Positions 4,782 through 5,111 of a DNA stretch of 5,111 nucleotides are shown one piece after another. Both the position numbers and the translations under genes were made by a program. The notes beneath the pieces were generated by a model. That model did not search any database, was not told the DNA's origin, and saw nothing but the letters and a program-made list of their open reading frames with translations. Each line of letters begins with the position of its first letter. Position 1 is the first letter of the stretch. Location: contig JAQUNT010000216.1 in assembly GCA_028717525.1 (NCBI GenBank), forward strand, positions 1-5,111, read 5' to 3'. This DNA is from Elusimicrobiota bacterium (GTDB lineage: Bacteria; Elusimicrobiota; Elusimicrobia; UBA1565; UBA9628).

Positions 4782-5111
4782 ATGGGCATGATGAGTCTTC
4801 CGGTGCGGCCTGCGGACATGGTGGACATGGGGGTGGTGGCCCTGCTCATCTACGCCCTGCTGGTCTGGTTCAAGAAGACCCGGTCGGCCTTCGTGGTGCT
4901 GGGCCTGCTGGTCCTGATGGGCGTCTACTTGCTGGCGCGCGTGCTGGGCATGTACATGACCACCTTCATCTTCCAGGGCTTCTTCGCCATCTTCATCATC
5001 GCGGTGGTGGTCATCTTCCAGGAGGAGCTGCGCAGCATCTTCGAGCGCATCGCGGTCTGGAGCTTCGCGCGGCCGCGACACCACGTCGCGGCCCAGGAGC
5101 CCGACATCCTC
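4782..5111 (+). CDS. cdaA: CdaA-type diadenylate cyclase, N-terminal membrane domain (partial, runs off the window)
   Basis: The open frame from 4782 to the window edge gives 110 residues with no stop. It has three hydrophobic segments (about 15-30, 36-53 and 61-79). They are connected as in CdaA/DacA (YbbP family), which makes the second messenger c-di-AMP from two ATP: a D-x-x-V-x-L-L-I-Y first helix, the basic KKTRSA turn (31-36), YLLARVLGM after helix 2, and the I-F-Q-x-E-L-R element (78-84), usually FQPELR, at the end of helix 3. The DisA_N catalytic domain with its DGA and RHR motifs would follow and is not visible, so activity cannot be judged. Three in-frame ATGs (4782, 4788, 4791) are possible starts. 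The first is chosen for its spacing from the G-rich tract. It starts 12 bases after nuoI on the same strand, so co-transcription is likely. NuoJ, expected here, was considered but does not fit. A longer sensor protein sharing this membrane domain is possible. Confidence 0.85.
   Translation, partial: MGMMSLPVRPADMVDMGVVALLIYALLVWFKKTRSAFVVLGLLVLMGVYLLARVLGMYMTTFIFQGFFAIFIIAVVVIFQEELRSIFERIAVWSFARPRHHVAAQEPDIL

Noticed and set aside
3918..5084. A long minus-strand open frame of about 390 codons, and similar long antisense frames at 61-810, 979-1794 and 1673-2644
   Set aside because: They lie opposite well-supported nuo genes, their products are low-complexity (rich in Ala, Gly, His, Arg and Gln) with no recognisable domain, and stop-free antisense frames are expected in DNA this GC-rich.
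4782..5111. Last gene considered as nuoJ
   Set aside because: NuoJ is also a small membrane protein and expected here, but its YxGAIMVLFLFVIML-type segment is absent, while the KKTR turn and FQ-x-ELR element match CdaA.

Overview
The window is a single, tightly packed, plus-strand gene cluster from a bacterium with very GC-rich DNA (about two thirds G+C or more by eye, with third codon positions almost all G or C). It encodes the peripheral arm and part of the membrane anchor of respiratory complex I (NDH-1), in the usual order nuoE-F-G-H-I. The last gene runs off the right edge and encodes the membrane domain of a CdaA-type diadenylate cyclase. The first 11 bases look like the tail of nuoD (…D-R-stop), so the cluster probably extends upstream as nuoA-D.

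Layout: nuoD tail (1-11), nuoE (8-478), nuoF (475-1704), nuoG (1697-3208), nuoH (3205-4260), nuoI (4251-4769) and a cdaA-like gene (4782 to beyond 5111). Every nuo junction overlaps, by 4, 4, 8, 4 and 10 bases, which indicates one transcript with coupled translation. The only intergenic gap is the 12 bases between nuoI and the cyclase gene. No stretch is long enough to hold a separate promoter or RNA gene, and I see no terminator, mobile element or CRISPR array.

Together, NuoF (FMN, NADH oxidation, cluster N3), NuoE ([2Fe-2S] N1a) and NuoG (N1b, N5, N4 and apparently N7) form the NADH-oxidising module. NuoI (two [4Fe-4S] clusters) carries electrons towards the quinone site at the NuoD/NuoB/NuoH interface. 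All expected cluster-ligating cysteines are present. Departures from the family pattern are altered FMN/NADH-site residues in NuoF, a very short NuoG that still keeps the N7 ligands, and a one-residue shortening in the NuoH quinone-chamber loop.

The most notable point is the gene order. Where nuoJ would normally follow nuoI, there is a c-di-AMP synthase gene, apparently co-transcribed. Its catalytic domain lies outside the window, so its activity cannot be judged here.

The organism cannot be named from this sequence. A c-di-AMP synthase argues against most alpha-, beta- and gammaproteobacteria. A GC-rich deltaproteobacterium-like, Elusimicrobiota-like or similar lineage is possible but is only a guess.
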